From positions 868,001 through 932,000 of the forward strand of contig NC_092679.1 of the NCBI RefSeq assembly GCF_964355755.1: DNA of 64,000 nucleotides, read 5' to 3'. Source of the stretch: Antedon mediterranea. Lineage: Eukaryota; Echinodermata; Crinoidea; Comatulida; Antedonidae. Below the pieces are notes generated by a model. That model saw only the letters and a list, made by a program, of their open reading frames with translations, was not told the origin of the DNA and did not search any database. The translations under genes were made by a program, and so were the position numbers. Below, one piece after another: positions 63,673 to 64,000 of the stretch (position 1 is its first letter; each line of letters starts with the position of its first letter).

Positions 63673-64000
63673 TCTCAAATCAAAAGTGCCTATGTATGAA
63701 CTATGATGATGACTGTATGCTGCATTCATTTGCCCTTTGTTTTACATCCATCTATTAAACTTCAACCATGCTCAATGTCTCTGTCATCAGGTCAAGGATT
63801 CTTTAATTCATATATTTTTTAATTGTATCATAAGCTAAAATTATTTACAACATCTGTGTTTCTCCTCATAAACTGTACATAATATGAGATATTGACACAT
63901 AATAAAATAACATTCAAACTTCATAGTTGTAATGTTAAATGCAATTTGGAATTCGTTTGTCCATTGTCTAGCCACCAGGCAGCTTTAAAAAGTCACACTT

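Larger units (their letters stand above)
62576..64000. other. Jagged intron, upstream part
   Basis: The next upstream Jagged exon is not in the window. This stretch holds a MITE family 1 copy and a tRNA-derived SINE, listed separately, and otherwise AT-rich sequence. Confidence 0.6.

Overview
The window is nuclear DNA of an animal. Genes are broken into many small exons with GT-AG introns, base composition is AT-rich, and introns are crowded with short inverted-repeat elements, SINE fragments and minisatellites. The gene set (farnesyltransferase beta, WDR43, a C1orf198 homologue, a TIR-like plus death-domain protein, and a Jagged with VWC-type cysteine-rich region) fits an invertebrate deuterostome, perhaps an echinoderm. 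That placement is inference from gene content; no species-diagnostic sequence was found.

Layout: 1-3269 is intergenic DNA with repeats. 3270-9366 (minus) is a complete 12-exon farnesyltransferase beta gene. It faces, across a short shared promoter region, a plus-strand gene of unknown function (5' non-coding exon near 9673, coding 10037-12893). 14922-17340 (minus) is a five-exon C1orf198/DUF4706-like gene carrying a LINE fragment in an intron. It shares a 345-bp bidirectional promoter with WDR43 (17686-26171, plus, 16 exons), whose introns hold a 2.07-kb TIR transposon, a probable TTAA-type MITE and four copies of a short dispersed repeat. 26172-29415 holds the WDR43 3' end, a 272-bp triplication and the next promoter.

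29416-35871 (plus, 14 exons) encodes the most unusual product: two tandem divergent TIR-like domains, reminiscent of BCAP/BANK1 TIR domains, a long low-complexity linker and a C-terminal death domain, with every intron in phase 1. 35872-45456 has no recognised gene. It contains a 44-bp tandem array, a 5.5-kb composite palindromic satellite (about 37370-42890), a TGACATCA-rich array and probably the Jagged 3' UTR. 45457-62575 (minus) is the 3' part of a Jagged/Serrate gene: EGF4 to EGF16, cysteine-rich region, transmembrane helix and intracellular tail. Its 5' end (MNNL, DSL, EGF1-3) lies beyond the window. One of its introns carries a 27-bp minisatellite of about 48 units and a 2.2-kb TIR transposon with a 7-bp target duplication.

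The genes are independent units rather than an operon: prenylation (FNTB), ribosome biogenesis (WDR43), probable innate-type adaptor signalling (TIR-like/death protein) and Notch signalling (Jagged). Exon models were built by hand from splice sites, reading phase and family similarity. Those for FNTB, WDR43, C1orf198-like and Jagged are consistent throughout; the small linker exons of the TIR-like/death gene and the last exon of the unknown gene are less certain.
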